Counted from the stretch's first letter, positions 9,088-18,644 are shown. The stretch is DNA of 64,000 nt from an uncultured bacterium (GCA_905214875.1 CAJMNR010000005.1:57620-121619), one strand, 5' to 3'. Numbers and translations: made by a program. Notes: generated by a model not told the origin, from the sequence alone.

Positions 9088-9549
9088 TTATTGCTTTTGC
9101 TTTTTCTGACATTCTTCACAATACCCATAAAGTTTCACTTCATGGTCCACTATATTAAATCTAAGTTCATCCTTAATTCTGTTTTCTAAGCTCTCTAGCA
9201 TATCATCCTCAAAAGAGAATACTTTGCCACAATCCAAACATATTAAGTGATGGTGGTGATGTGCTTTGCCATACCCACCATTCATTTGTCCAATTTCATA
9301 TCGGACGAATCCATCATCAAGATTCAACTTATCTATTAAATGTAAATCCGATAATAACTGTATCGTCCTATAAACTGTTGCTAAACCGATCTCAGGATAT
9401 TGTTCCCTAACGTACTCGTATATCTCTTCCGCTGTAAGATGTGTATCAGGTCTACTTTGTAACACATCTAGAATAGCTATACGTTGTGTCGTAACTTTTA
9501 ATCCGTTCTCTTTTAACAACGCTTTAAACTTATCATGATTTGTACTCAT
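9088..9549 (-). CDS. Fur-family transcriptional regulator
   Basis: A 153-residue metal-responsive winged-helix repressor. The DNA-binding domain ends with GLATVYRTIQLL, the classic Fur recognition helix. The dimerisation part has a His-rich segment HHHHHLICLDCGK and a second CxxC (CEECQ), giving the structural Zn(Cys)4 site. The start is placed at the ATG at 9549 because GAGG lies 5 bases upstream; the longer TTG-start reading eight codons earlier has no ribosome binding site. From sequence alone I cannot decide between Fur, PerR and Zur; an oxygen-sensing PerR role would be plausible in an anaerobe. Confidence 0.92.
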   Translation of the reverse strand: MSTNHDKFKALLKENGLKVTTQRIAILDVLQSRPDTHLTAEEIYEYVREQYPEIGLATVYRTIQLLSDLHLIDKLNLDDGFVRYEIGQMNGGYGKAHHHHHLICLDCGKVFSFEDDMLESLENRIKDELRFNIVDHEVKLYGYCEECQKKQKQ

Positions 9550-9706
9550 TAAGACCTCATTTCTCGCACTCAAATGTGCAAACTATTTCTCTTATTGGTT
9601 TACCAACCTACCAATGATTGCGCAAATTAATGTTTCTTACATAGTATTTTTATATAATAAAAAGTCATAACTGTTGTTCTAACTTCTTTATTCAAACTTA
9701 ACTTGC

Positions 9707-9991
9707 TTACGCTTTATTCATCTCGATATCAATGTCATCCATCATTGTTTCAAACACTTTTGATACCGCTTCTAACTCTTGGTCATCTTCCACAACGTCG
9801 TATAAAACATCGTCTTCTGCTGTTTCTTTTTCTTTTAAAATTAACGCATTTGCTTCTTCGTCACTATCTTCAGCTGAATCAGCGATTAACAAATAATTAC
9901 TTCCATTGATCATTGTTTGTTCTAACACATAAAATTCAATTTCTTCATTATCTTCAGTTGTAAAAACAATTTTTTCATTATTACTTGGCAT
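9707..9991 (-). CDS. DUF1292 domain protein
   Basis: A 94-residue very acidic protein with the DUF1292 pattern: KIVFTTEDNEEIEFYVLEQ and YLLIADSAED near the N-terminus and a Glu/Asp-rich tail. Function is not established for the family. It starts one base after the ruvX stop and completes the ireB-ruvX-DUF1292 cluster, conserved across Firmicutes, so it is translated from the same transcript. Confidence 0.88.
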   Translation of the reverse strand: MPSNNEKIVFTTEDNEEIEFYVLEQTMINGSNYLLIADSAEDSDEEANALILKEKETAEDDVLYDVVEDDQELEAVSKVFETMMDDIDIEMNKA

Positions 9992-9992
9992 C

Positions 9993-10439
9993 TTATATCT
10001 CCTTATTGCTTTGGTGGCTATTATACTTCATATCCAAATAGTTCTGTAAAATAAATACCGCTGCTACCTTATCTACAATTTTTGCTCGATTTTCTCTTCT
10101 CATCCCACCATCAATCATTGCATTGTGGGCGGACACAGTACTAAGTCGTTCATCCCATAACACGACTTCCAGTCCGGTTCTCCTTCTAAGCATCTCGGCA
10201 AATGCTTCTGATTTTTCAGCGCGTTCGCCAATCGTATTGTTCATATTCTTTGGATATCCAAGCACAATTAACTCTACCTTATACTCCATAATAATTTCTT
10301 CAATACGTGCAAGTGTCTGTCTAAGCTTATTCTCTTGCTTACGACGGACTACTTCGACTCCCTGAGCAGTAAGACCCAACTCATCGCTGACTGCCACTCC
10401 TACTGTCACGGAACCGTAATCTAATCCTAGTATTCTCAT
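9993..10439 (-). CDS. ruvX: Holliday junction resolvase-like YqgF / RuvX
   Basis: A 148-residue RNase H-fold protein (YqgF/RuvX), linked in the literature to 16S rRNA 5'-end processing and to Holliday junction resolution. The first acidic catalytic site is in MRILGLDYGSVTVGVAVSD, the Glu/Asp of VLWDERLST is the second, and an Asp in KIVDKVAAVFILQNYL the third. It lies 15 bases after ireB and 1 base before the DUF1292 gene. Confidence 0.93.
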   Translation of the reverse strand: MRILGLDYGSVTVGVAVSDELGLTAQGVEVVRRKQENKLRQTLARIEEIIMEYKVELIVLGYPKNMNNTIGERAEKSEAFAEMLRRRTGLEVVLWDERLSTVSAHNAMIDGGMRRENRAKIVDKVAAVFILQNYLDMKYNSHQSNKEI

Positions 10440-10454
10440 ATAATTTCCTAATCT

Positions 10455-10712
10455 TTAAAAGTTTTTCTTTATATAATCACCAAATAATTCTTCAAGAATT
10501 TCATCACGTTCCACTTTCATAATTAGGCTTCTTGCGCCATTATGGCTCGTAATATATGTTGGATCGCCACTCATAACGTATCCAACCATTTGGTTTACAG
10601 GGTTATACCCTTTTTCCAATAATGCTTCATAAACTGTTTTAATTACATCAGTCACTTTTACTTCTGGTTCCTTTTGCACTTTAAAATATTGTGTATTATT
10701 GATTTCTTGCAT
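10455..10712 (-). CDS. ireB: IreB-family regulatory phosphoprotein (UPF0297)
   Basis: An 85-residue protein of the IreB/YrzL family, small cytoplasmic proteins known in enterococci as targets of the IreK Ser/Thr kinase. It shows the family core ALLEKGYNPVNQMVGYVMSGDPTYIT, split here as ALLEKGYNPVNQMVGY and MSGDPTYITSHNGAR. It leads the ireB-ruvX-DUF1292 unit downstream of mtaB. Whether a cognate kinase exists is not visible in this window. Confidence 0.92.
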   Translation of the reverse strand: MQEINNTQYFKVQKEPEVKVTDVIKTVYEALLEKGYNPVNQMVGYVMSGDPTYITSHNGARSLIMKVERDEILEELFGDYIKKNF

Positions 10713-10806
10713 GTTCTCACGTCCTTACAGTAATACTTTATTCCACAAAAGTTGTGTTATAAAAATATCGTTATTACTAATATATTAATACATATCAATA
10801 AAAATA

Positions 10807-12150
10807 TCAATTGATTATTTCACAAAGTAATAAGTCATCTGTTATATTATCTTTTACTGTAACTTTAACAATCCCATTTGTATAATCGTGATCACTAACG
10901 ATTGCAAGCTTCAAATATCTTTCATTATGACCGATTTGATACGTTACTCCGTCAATTGTTACTTCTTCTTCAATCAGGACATATTCCGTACGGCCTTTAA
11001 ATTGATTTTGGTAGCCTTTTCGCATCTTGTGTTCCACTTCAAGTAGCGCAGTACTTCTTGCATGTTTTTCCTGCTCATCCACTTGATTTTCCATCACTTC
11101 AGCTCTTGTACCTTTACGTTTACTGTATTTAAATACATGCATTTGAGCAAACGCAACCTTTTGCACAAACTCTTTTGTCGTATTAAACTCTTCGATCGTT
11201 TCTCCTGGGAAACCAACGATAACATCTGTAGTAATCGCAGGTAACTCAAACCATTTACGGATTAACTCGCACTTTTCATAAAACTCTTCGGATGTGTAAC
11301 GACGGTTCATACGTTTTAACGTCTCATTGCATCCACTTTGCATACTTAAATGGAAATGAGGACAGAACTTTTTATTCTTCGATAATGTTTCTACAAATTC
11401 TTCTGTGATGATTCTAGGTTCCAATGATCCTAATCGAATACGTTCTAATCCTTCTACCTCTGAAACTGCAACGATCAAATCTAACAATGTTAATTTTTCT
11501 TCAAAATCAATGCCATATGAGGATAGATGAATCCCCGTAAGAACAACTTCTTTGTACCCTGCTTGTACAAGTTTCTTTACTTCACTTACTACTTCCGCTA
11601 ATTTACGGCTTCTTACACGACCTCTTGTATAAGGAATGATACAGTAAGAGCAGAATTGGTTACAACCATCTTGAACCTTGATGTATGCTCTTGTCTTCTC
11701 ACCAGCATTTTGAATTGATAATTCTTCATACTCACGGTTTTTACTTAAATCAATCCATGCTTCATTATTACTATTATCTTTATAATATTCTCCAAGAATC
11801 TCAACGATATTCTTTTTGTTGTCATTTCCAATTACTAAATCGATGGATTCATCAATTTCAAGCGCTTCTTTTGCTGCTTGCACATAACATCCAACCGCAA
11901 TTACAACGCTGTCTGGATTATGTTTTTTCGCTTTATGAAGCATTTGTCTTGACTTACGATCCGCAATATTTGTTACGGTACATGTATTAATTACATATAC
12001 ATCAGCTTTATCTGAAAAATCTTTTTCTACAAACCCAGCTGCTAAAAATAATTCTTTCATAGCGTCTGTTTCGTAAGTGTTTACTTTACAACCTAATGTC
12101 AAAAATGCAACGGACTTTTCTGTCATATCCTGCATATAAATTTTACCCAT
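10807..12150 (-). CDS. mtaB: tRNA (N6-threonylcarbamoyladenosine-37) methylthiotransferase MtaB
   Basis: A radical-SAM methylthiotransferase of 447 residues that converts t6A37 to ms2t6A37 in tRNA. The N-terminal UPF0004 domain has cysteines in TLGCKVN, INTCTVTN and VGCYVQ; the radical SAM CxxxCxxC is CNQFCSYC; a TRAM domain closes the protein. MtaB is preferred over MiaB because of the t6A-branch pattern KVNTYET. The start is set at ATG 12150, where AAAGGA lies 7 bases ahead; an ATG ten codons earlier lacks a site. Confidence 0.92.
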   Translation of the reverse strand: MGKIYMQDMTEKSVAFLTLGCKVNTYETDAMKELFLAAGFVEKDFSDKADVYVINTCTVTNIADRKSRQMLHKAKKHNPDSVVIAVGCYVQAAKEALEIDESIDLVIGNDNKKNIVEILGEYYKDNSNNEAWIDLSKNREYEELSIQNAGEKTRAYIKVQDGCNQFCSYCIIPYTRGRVRSRKLAEVVSEVKKLVQAGYKEVVLTGIHLSSYGIDFEEKLTLLDLIVAVSEVEGLERIRLGSLEPRIITEEFVETLSKNKKFCPHFHLSMQSGCNETLKRMNRRYTSEEFYEKCELIRKWFELPAITTDVIVGFPGETIEEFNTTKEFVQKVAFAQMHVFKYSKRKGTRAEVMENQVDEQEKHARSTALLEVEHKMRKGYQNQFKGRTEYVLIEEEVTIDGVTYQIGHNERYLKLAIVSDHDYTNGIVKVTVKDNITDDLLLCEIIN

Positions 12151-12332
12151 AATTAGTCCTTTCCATACCAAATTAAGCATTTGTTCTCATGTATACTCAC
12201 ATAACAGTGTAAACCGTGGTACTTTTTTACCACTTGATTCTTTATTTTTTTCTTTAACTTTACCTATTATGTACACTTTCGCAACTGCGTTTCTTTACAG
12301 TTTTCAGCAGTTTTTTTTATCTATATTGTATA

Positions 12333-12361
12333 TTGACTTTTAATTTTGATAACGTTAGTAT
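12333..12361 (+). promoter_or_regulatory. Promoter of the HPr-like gene
   Basis: TTGACT (12333-12338) and TAGTAT (12356-12361) are 17 bases apart, and an AAGGAGGAG ribosome binding site follows just ahead of the ATG at 12393. Confidence 0.65.
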
Positions 12362-12392
12362 ATATCTATAAAATTAACAAGGAGGAGTTCCT

Positions 12393-12623
12393 ATGAAAAC
12401 AGTAAAAATCTCTTTAAATTCTATCGATAAAGTAAAATCATTTGTTAATGTTGTTACTAAATTTGAAACTGACTTTGATTTAGTAAGTGGAAGATATGTA
12501 ATCGATGCAAAATCCATCATGGGTATCTTTAGTTTAGACTTATCTAAACCAATCGATTTAAACATCCATAGCGAAGATCCAGCCGCTATTCTTGAAGCTT
12601 TAACTCCATACATCGTAGAATAA
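12393..12623 (+). CDS. HPr-family protein lacking the phosphorylatable histidine
   Basis: A 76-residue protein with the length and beta-alpha layout of HPr. The second half (DLVSGRYVIDAKSIMGIFSLDLS) carries the HPr pattern around the regulatory serine, here SIMGIF. However, the GLHARP active-site loop is replaced by NSIDKVKSF, so the catalytic His is absent and it cannot act as a PTS phosphocarrier. It has its own promoter, a strong ribosome binding site and its own terminator, so it is well expressed as a single gene. A regulatory, Crh-like role is inferred from the retained serine region; experimental support is not visible here. Confidence 0.8.
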   Translation: MKTVKISLNSIDKVKSFVNVVTKFETDFDLVSGRYVIDAKSIMGIFSLDLSKPIDLNIHSEDPAAILEALTPYIVE

Positions 12624-12643
12624 TATATCTTGTATGTACTAAG

Positions 12644-12670
12644 GAGGATACTTAAGTATCCTCTTTTTTT
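12644..12670 (+). terminator. Intrinsic terminator of the HPr-like gene
   Basis: The palindrome GAGGATACTTAAGTATCCTC (12644-12663) is followed by seven T. Confidence 0.9.
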
Positions 12671-12691
12671 ATTGCTTAAGAACTTTACCTT

Positions 12692-12742
12692 GATGAAAGC
12701 CTGCTTTCATCCAAAGGTGGCGGGGCCTTTTAGGCCCCCGCC
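12692..12742 (-). terminator. Terminator of the thiI operon (double hairpin)
   Basis: On the minus strand GGCGGGGGCC / GGCCCCGCC (arms 12733-12742 and 12719-12727) forms a very GC-rich stem just after the thiI stop, followed by a second hairpin GATGAAAGC / GCTTTCATC at 12692-12711. The T-run is short. Confidence 0.65.
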
Positions 12743-12746
12743 TTCT

Positions 12747-13925
12747 CTACTCGCACATTACTACTTCGCGAGTTTCAAGTGCTGTCTTAACTAATTCTTC
12801 GATCTTTTCTTCTAAGTGATGTTCACTTCTTCTGATTGCATTTACATTTGGTTTTGTAACCGGATGTTTAGCAACAAAGATTGTACAGCAATCTTCAAAA
12901 GGTAAGATAGAAGTTTCATACGTATCGATTTTTTCAGAGATTGCAATGATGTCGTTTTTATCAAATGCAATTAATGGACGATATACTGGCATTGTACATA
13001 CTTCATTTGTTGCATTTAAACTTTGCATTGTCTGGCTCGCTACCTGACCGATACTTTCTCCTGTGATAAGTCCTAAACAACCACTTTCATTTGCAATTGT
13101 TTCAGCAATTCTCATCATGTAACGTCTCATGATAATTGTTAATTCATCATGTGGACATTGTTCGTAGATATATAATTGAATATCTGTGAAGTTTACGATA
13201 TTTAATTTGATTGGTCCTGTGTATCTTGAAACGATTTTTGCTAAATCGATAACTTTTTGTTTTGCACGTTCACTTGTGTAAGGAGGTGCATGGAAGTAAG
13301 TTGCTTCAATTGTAACACCACGTTTTGCAATCATGTAACCTGCAACTGGACTGTCGATTCCACCAGATAAAAGTAACATTGCTTTACCGTTAGATCCTAC
13401 TGGCATTCCACCTGGTCCTGGAATGATTGTAGAATAGATGTAAGCACGAGTTCTGATTTCTACATTAATATGAACGTCTGGATTATGAACATCAACCTTC
13501 ATATTATCAAAGTGATCTAAAAGATATGCACCCATTTCTCTACAGATTTCTGGGGAGTTTAATGGATAGCTCTTATTTGCTCTCTTTGCTTCCACTTTAA
13601 ATGTAAATTCTTCAGTTCCGTGAACCTTTTTTACATACTCTGCAACTTCTTTTGTTAAGTTGTCCCATTCATAATTATCAACTAATTTTACTGGACAGAT
13701 TGCAGTAATACCGAATACACGACTTAATGCATCGATTGTTTCTTCATAATCGTATTCACCTTCTACTTCAACGTAAATACGTCCTTGTTCTTTTGTAACT
13801 TCAAAGTTACCGTCTACATCTTTTAATGCAAATTTGATTTGATCGCGTAATGCATTTTCAAAGATAAACCTATTCTTACCTTTAATACCAATTTCACCGT
13901 ATTTAATTAAAAACGCTCTAAACAT
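12747..13925 (-). CDS. thiI: tRNA 4-thiouridine synthetase ThiI
   Basis: A 392-residue enzyme that adenylates and thiolates U8 of tRNA and can also feed sulfur to thiazole synthesis. It has the N-terminal ferredoxin-like and THUMP regions (MFRAFLIKYGEIGIKGKN at the start) and the PP-loop LLSGGIDSPVAGYM. There is no C-terminal rhodanese domain, as usual in Firmicutes, so the sulfur must come directly from a dedicated cysteine desulfurase, which is the adjacent upstream gene 35 bases away. A Cys pair in EDCCTIF near the C-terminus may take part in sulfur handling. Confidence 0.95.
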   Translation of the reverse strand: MFRAFLIKYGEIGIKGKNRFIFENALRDQIKFALKDVDGNFEVTKEQGRIYVEVEGEYDYEETIDALSRVFGITAICPVKLVDNYEWDNLTKEVAEYVKKVHGTEEFTFKVEAKRANKSYPLNSPEICREMGAYLLDHFDNMKVDVHNPDVHINVEIRTRAYIYSTIIPGPGGMPVGSNGKAMLLLSGGIDSPVAGYMIAKRGVTIEATYFHAPPYTSERAKQKVIDLAKIVSRYTGPIKLNIVNFTDIQLYIYEQCPHDELTIIMRRYMMRIAETIANESGCLGLITGESIGQVASQTMQSLNATNEVCTMPVYRPLIAFDKNDIIAISEKIDTYETSILPFEDCCTIFVAKHPVTKPNVNAIRRSEHHLEEKIEELVKTALETREVVMCE

Positions 13926-13960
13926 AACTTATCCTCCTATGATAATCTGCGGTTTGATGT

Positions 13961-15121
13961 CTATTTTCTTGTAAATCTACGCAACTGAGGTAAGATGTCG
14001 TTTAATGCATTTATCGCATATTCGATTTCTTCCATTGTTGTATTTACACTGAAACTGAAACGAAGAGTGGAATCAAGTAAATCTTTCTTTACTTTGATTG
14101 CTTGTAACGTTCCACTTAACGCCGGATGATTGCTGGAACATGCGGATCCAGAAGAAACATAGATGTTTCTGTCTTCTAGGGCATGTAAAAGCACTTCACT
14201 TCGAACGTCTGCAAAGCTTACACTTACAACGTGTGGTGCTGTATTTTCCACACCAAGATCAATACCGTTTACCGTAACGCCATCGATTTTTGATACTCCA
14301 TCGATTAACGCATTTTTTAATTTATATAAATGAGCCACTTTTTCACTATGGTCTTTATAAATCTCTTCTGCTGCAACGCCTAGTCCTGCGATTCCTGGCA
14401 CATTTTCTGTTCCGGAACGCATTCCTTTTTGCTGTCCGCCTCCATAGATGACTGGCTTAATCTTTACTTTGTCTTTAATATATAAGAATCCAATTCCTTT
14501 TGGTCCATGAATCTTATGTCCACTTACGCTTAATAAGTCAATTCCCATACGTTTTGGATAGATATGATACTTTCCATATGCTTGAATAGCATCGACATGA
14601 AATATAGTAGCACTATTTTTCTCTTTTATCAATTTGGATATAGTGGAAATATCCTGAATGCTACCCATTTCGTTATTTACCATCATGATAGAAACTAAGA
14701 TTGTTTCCTTTGTAATGGACTCTTCTAACTGTTTCATATCGATTTTACCGTTCTTGTCAACATCTAAAAATGTCACTTCATATCCTAGTTCTTCTAAGAA
14801 TAAGACTGGATTATGAACACTCGCATGTTCAATCTTTGTCGTTATGATATGCTTTCCTGCACGCTTATTGGCTAGTGCGGATCCAACTAATGCAAAGTTG
14901 TTAGATTCTGTTCCACCAGAAGTAAACACGATTTCCTTCGCATCCACTTTCAATGTCTTCGCAATCTTTTCTCTTGCTTCTCTTACGTATTTTTCAGCTT
15001 CTACGCCTTTCATATGCATGCTGGAAGGATTACCGTAATCGACATCCATCGTCTTCATCATAATCTCTCTAACTTTTTCAAAAGGTCTCGTCGTTGCTGC
15101 ATTATCTAAATATGCTTCCAT
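13961..15121 (-). CDS. Cysteine desulfurase (NifS/IscS family), likely ThiI partner
   Basis: A 386-residue PLP enzyme that removes sulfur from L-cysteine as a protein persulfide. The PLP lysine is in SGHKIHGPKG, the His/Asp cofactor region in FHVDAIQAYG, and the catalytic Cys in YVSSGSACSSNHP. The N-terminus YLDNAATT is typical. It sits 12 bases after rsmE and immediately before thiI, the NifZ-type arrangement, so it most likely supplies sulfur for 4-thiouridine; a wider role in iron-sulfur assembly is possible as no isc/suf scaffold gene is adjacent. Confidence 0.94.
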   Translation of the reverse strand: MEAYLDNAATTRPFEKVREIMMKTMDVDYGNPSSMHMKGVEAEKYVREAREKIAKTLKVDAKEIVFTSGGTESNNFALVGSALANKRAGKHIITTKIEHASVHNPVLFLEELGYEVTFLDVDKNGKIDMKQLEESITKETILVSIMMVNNEMGSIQDISTISKLIKEKNSATIFHVDAIQAYGKYHIYPKRMGIDLLSVSGHKIHGPKGIGFLYIKDKVKIKPVIYGGGQQKGMRSGTENVPGIAGLGVAAEEIYKDHSEKVAHLYKLKNALIDGVSKIDGVTVNGIDLGVENTAPHVVSVSFADVRSEVLLHALEDRNIYVSSGSACSSNHPALSGTLQAIKVKKDLLDSTLRFSFSVNTTMEEIEYAINALNDILPQLRRFTRK

Positions 15122-15132
15122 TTAACTTCTCC

Positions 15133-15876
15133 TTAAATACTGTCAAGTTCAAACATTAGGATGGACAGGATTGTAAACCCAGCAGTTTCTGTTCTAAGAA
15201 TACGTTTTCCTAATGTAATGACTTCCCCACCGATTTCTTTTACTAATTCAATCTCTGCATCCTCGAATCCACCTTCCGGCCCAACGAAGATACCAATTGA
15301 TTTTGCCTTACTTGCATTTTTAACAAGTTCTCGACTTTTATTCATTCCTTCTGCATTCTCATACGGAAAAAGCTTTAGATCAAAGTCTTTTGCATATGCT
15401 AATGCTTCTTTATAGCTCATAACAGAATGAACACTTGGAATGATTCCTCGCTTGCTTTGCTTTGCAGCACTTTCTGCGATTGCTTGCCAACGTTCTAATT
15501 TTTTCTTTTCTTTTTTCTTATCTTCAATCTTTACGATGGAACGCTTCATCGCCACAGGAATCACTTCATATACACCTAACTCTACGGCTTTTTGAATGAT
15601 CAATTCCATCTTATCACTTTTTGGCAATCCTTGAAACAAATAAATCTTTGTCTTTAACTCTGTCTCACATGCCTTACGTTCTACTATATCTAAAATGATT
15701 TCCTTTTGAAGAAATTCATTAATTTTACATAGATAATTTGTGTCTTCGCAGTCACAAACCATAAGTTCCTCGTCTTCTTTCATACGAAGGACATTCTTTA
15801 TATGATTCACATCCGTTCCTACAATTGTAATTTGATTTTCACTTATCTGGGATGCGTTTACATAAAACAGATTCAT
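15133..15876 (-). CDS. rsmE: 16S rRNA (uracil-1498-N3)-methyltransferase RsmE
   Basis: A 247-residue SPOUT-class methyltransferase acting on U1498 of 16S rRNA. An N-terminal PUA-like domain is followed by the knotted SPOUT domain with the SAM loop segments IGIFVGPEGGFEDAE and ITLGKRILRTETAG. It is first in the rsmE-desulfurase-thiI transcription unit, with a 12-base gap to the next gene. Confidence 0.94.
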   Translation of the reverse strand: MNLFYVNASQISENQITIVGTDVNHIKNVLRMKEDEELMVCDCEDTNYLCKINEFLQKEIILDIVERKACETELKTKIYLFQGLPKSDKMELIIQKAVELGVYEVIPVAMKRSIVKIEDKKKEKKKLERWQAIAESAAKQSKRGIIPSVHSVMSYKEALAYAKDFDLKLFPYENAEGMNKSRELVKNASKAKSIGIFVGPEGGFEDAEIELVKEIGGEVITLGKRILRTETAGFTILSILMFELDSI

Positions 15877-15941
15877 AAATCTCCTCCATACACAAATTAA
15901 TACTCGCCATCACTGTCTCTTTCAATAGTCGATAACATAAC

Positions 15942-15972
15942 AATAGAACGTATGCTTCGCATACGCTCTATT
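15942..15972 (-). terminator. Hairpin after the FkbM gene
   Basis: AATAGAACGTATGC and GCATACGCTCTATT (arms 15942-15955 and 15959-15972) pair with one G-U/mismatch and a 3-nt loop, between the FkbM stop and rsmE. The T-run is poor, so termination is only likely. Confidence 0.5.
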
Positions 15973-16044
15973 CTTTCGTAACTTCAAGTATCTATATATT
16001 ATCATTGATATGATTAATTGTCAAATAAGGTCGACCTAATACGT

Positions 16045-17214
16045 TTATTTTATTAAAAAGAGATCACATTGCCTATAGCCAGTTCCCAAAGCCAATTCTT
16101 TGATTGATTTCGGTTCACGTATTCCTTTTTTATAATCTTCAATACATATATACTTACTATACATCATTTCTAGCTTTTCATGTAGTAATTCTTTACATGA
16201 CGCTCTTTCTAAATACTCTGGTACATACTCCATAAACATCGGAATTGTATTTTGACCAAGTGTTTTATCTGCGCCGTCAAAGACAAAACCTTCATAGCCT
16301 TCCACATCCATCCAGATGTATTTGATTTCTTCTGGACAAATATTATGTTCTTCGATGTAGATATCAAGAGTTGTACACACTACTTCTTCCCATTCTTCGC
16401 TACTTTCCACTTCATCAACCAAATTGCTTGCTCCTGGATTTTTCTCATTTAAAACAACTTTTTTATTTGTTATTTCATTGGATAATCCTATATTTTCAAC
16501 TATTATATCAGACTCATCTAGGTCATTTAGGAACATATTTGCTTTAAACATTTTATAATTATTATCTACTGGTTCGAATGCTATAACTTTTAATTTCGAA
16601 TTCATTCTTTTCTTTACATAAATTGATGTAGTTCCGATATTTCCTCCAATATCAAGAAAAATACCATCTTCATCTTCATAACCATAATACTCTTTTGCAA
16701 GTTCGAAAAACAGATGCATATCTTCTTTTGCCCAATTTACTCTATTCAAAATCATATTAGGCAAAATAGTATTATCCGAACTTCTTCCTACGTAATTTAT
16801 GCCATCTACTGTGCAACTTACAATTTCTTCCATGTTTCTTTGTCTGAGTAAATCCATTCTTCGCAAACAATAACTATTTTCCTGCAAAATCATTCTAGCA
16901 ACATCTTGTTTTTTCATCAAATCTAAAACATCGTAAGCAAATAAATAATCACTTTCCTCTAATTTTAATAGTTTTAGTATTTTTTCAATTTGGTCCTGAC
17001 AATAGTGGTCAAAAACAACTAAGAGATCCCAGTACGCTTTTGTTTCGATCAGCTCTTCTGCCCTTAAAACCGGAATATCTCCAACGGATTCCTCCGTACT
17101 TCCTTCCATCATCCCTACAACTACGCATTTTTCACTACGTAACATTTCTAGATTATTGTTTAGTCTCCCCGTAGTATCCCATACTACGATTTTAGTCATT
17201 GGTATATTTAACAT
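16045..17214 (-). CDS. FkbM family SAM-dependent methyltransferase
   Basis: A 389-residue protein with an N-terminal region of about 130 residues of unclear fold and a C-terminal FkbM methyltransferase domain: FLDIGGNIGTTSIYV (SAM motif I), VIAFEPVDNNYKMF, and IWMDVEGYEGFVFDGA. FkbM enzymes O-methylate sugars and polyketides. The N-terminal part begins like a nucleotide-binding domain (KIVVWDTTGRLNNNLEML) seen in surface-glycan proteins. ATG 17214 has GGGGAG 7 bases upstream, whereas a TTG 15 codons earlier does not. It is the only apparent glycan-type gene in this core region and may be an insertion between prmA and rsmE. Confidence 0.8.
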   Translation of the reverse strand: MLNIPMTKIVVWDTTGRLNNNLEMLRSEKCVVVGMMEGSTEESVGDIPVLRAEELIETKAYWDLLVVFDHYCQDQIEKILKLLKLEESDYLFAYDVLDLMKKQDVARMILQENSYCLRRMDLLRQRNMEEIVSCTVDGINYVGRSSDNTILPNMILNRVNWAKEDMHLFFELAKEYYGYEDEDGIFLDIGGNIGTTSIYVKKRMNSKLKVIAFEPVDNNYKMFKANMFLNDLDESDIIVENIGLSNEITNKKVVLNEKNPGASNLVDEVESSEEWEEVVCTTLDIYIEEHNICPEEIKYIWMDVEGYEGFVFDGADKTLGQNTIPMFMEYVPEYLERASCKELLHEKLEMMYSKYICIEDYKKGIREPKSIKELALGTGYRQCDLFLIK

Positions 17215-17446
17215 TTTATTCTCCCCATTTTTACACTTTTTTATAAAACCTTTTAGCAATACAATTCTTTTTACGTATTACTTAAAGTATGCATTTTGTC
17301 GGATATCTACGTATCACAATTTCGAACATTCTACCAATGTACTTTTCTACATTAGAACATGGTACAATTACGCTAATTTTAAACATTACTCTCCCTTATA
17401 GCTTTCTCACCATTGGCTTTATCATTTTATGTTTTGTGTTTTTTTC

Positions 17447-18409
17447 TTACATTGGTTTTCTAGCAATCAAGCAATTCCAATCTTTCATATTACGTTCTTC
17501 TACCATTTCAAAGCCATTTTTGATAAGCGCTTCGCGTACTTCTTCTTTCTTCATATCGATGATACCAGAAGTGATGAAGATTCCACCCGGAACTAAATGT
17601 TTTCCAACTTCAGCGGATAATGGAATAATAACATCTGCCAAGATATTAGCTACTACTACGTCATAGCATTCAATACCAACTTCTTGTTGGATTTTTTCAT
17701 CGTCGATGATATTACCAGAGATTACTTTATACTTGTTCATATCGATATGGTTAAATTCTGCATTTTCTAATGTTGCTGTTACAGCAGCTGGATCGATATC
17801 GATTGCAAATGCTTCCTTCGCTCCAAGTAATAAGCCAATAATAGATAAGATACCACTTCCGCATCCTACATCAAGTAATCTAGTTGTATCGTTTACATAT
17901 TCTTTTACTGCATGGATACATAATTTTGTTGTCTCATGTGTTCCTGTACCGAATGCGATACCTGGATCGATTTCAACTACAAGGTCATCTTCTTTTACAT
18001 CAGTAAGTGTTTCCCATGTTGGTTTGATTACGATATGGTCATCCGCTCTAAAAGGTTTCCAGAATTCTTTCCAGTTGTTAATCCAATCGATGTCTTCTGT
18101 TTCATCTTTTTCGATTGTCATTGCATCACCGATATCAACGAATTGTTTTAACTCTTCTAAACCTTCTCTTACTTTTTCAAGTAATTCTGTTCCATCTTCT
18201 TCTGGATCACGATAAAAACGGATTGTTGCGATATGATCATCAAATTCTGGATCTGGTAAGATATCAACAAACATCTGCGCTTTTTCTTCTGCCGTCAAAG
18301 GTTGTTTATCTTCGATCTCGATCCCTTCAACACCAAGTTCATCTAACATATAACTGATTAAGTCAACTGCCTCAGTCGTTGTATTAAATGTATATTTTGT
18401 CCACTTCAT
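17447..18409 (-). CDS. prmA: Ribosomal protein L11 methyltransferase
   Basis: A 320-residue SAM enzyme that trimethylates ribosomal protein L11. The N-terminal L11-recognition domain is followed by the methyltransferase core with GIAFGTGTHETTKLC, DVGCGSGILSI and VVANILADVI (NPPY-equivalent). Its position downstream of dnaJ is conserved in Firmicutes. A strong hairpin at 18611-18644 separates it from dnaJ. Confidence 0.95.
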   Translation of the reverse strand: MKWTKYTFNTTTEAVDLISYMLDELGVEGIEIEDKQPLTAEEKAQMFVDILPDPEFDDHIATIRFYRDPEEDGTELLEKVREGLEELKQFVDIGDAMTIEKDETEDIDWINNWKEFWKPFRADDHIVIKPTWETLTDVKEDDLVVEIDPGIAFGTGTHETTKLCIHAVKEYVNDTTRLLDVGCGSGILSIIGLLLGAKEAFAIDIDPAAVTATLENAEFNHIDMNKYKVISGNIIDDEKIQQEVGIECYDVVVANILADVIIPLSAEVGKHLVPGGIFITSGIIDMKKEEVREALIKNGFEMVEERNMKDWNCLIARKPM

Positions 18410-18610
18410 TCTAGTTCTCCTTTATTGTAAGACTATCGTCTCAAAATTTTATTAATAGTATTTATCTATACCCATTATACCCAATTTCCCTACATTTTCA
18501 ATCTTTTCATCTAGCAATCTATACAATTAGACCTTTCGAATTTTTCATTTTTTAATATTAGCTTATCCGATTGGAAGTGCATTTACGGAATTCACTTTCA
18601 CAAACACGTA

Positions 18611-18644
18611 AAGGACCAAGTGCGTTTCTACGCACTTGGTCCTT
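18611..18644 (-). terminator. Terminator of dnaJ
   Basis: AAGGACCAAGTGCG and CGCACTTGGTCCTT form a perfect 14-bp stem with a 6-nt loop 50 bases after dnaJ. T-run on the minus strand is short. Confidence 0.7.
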
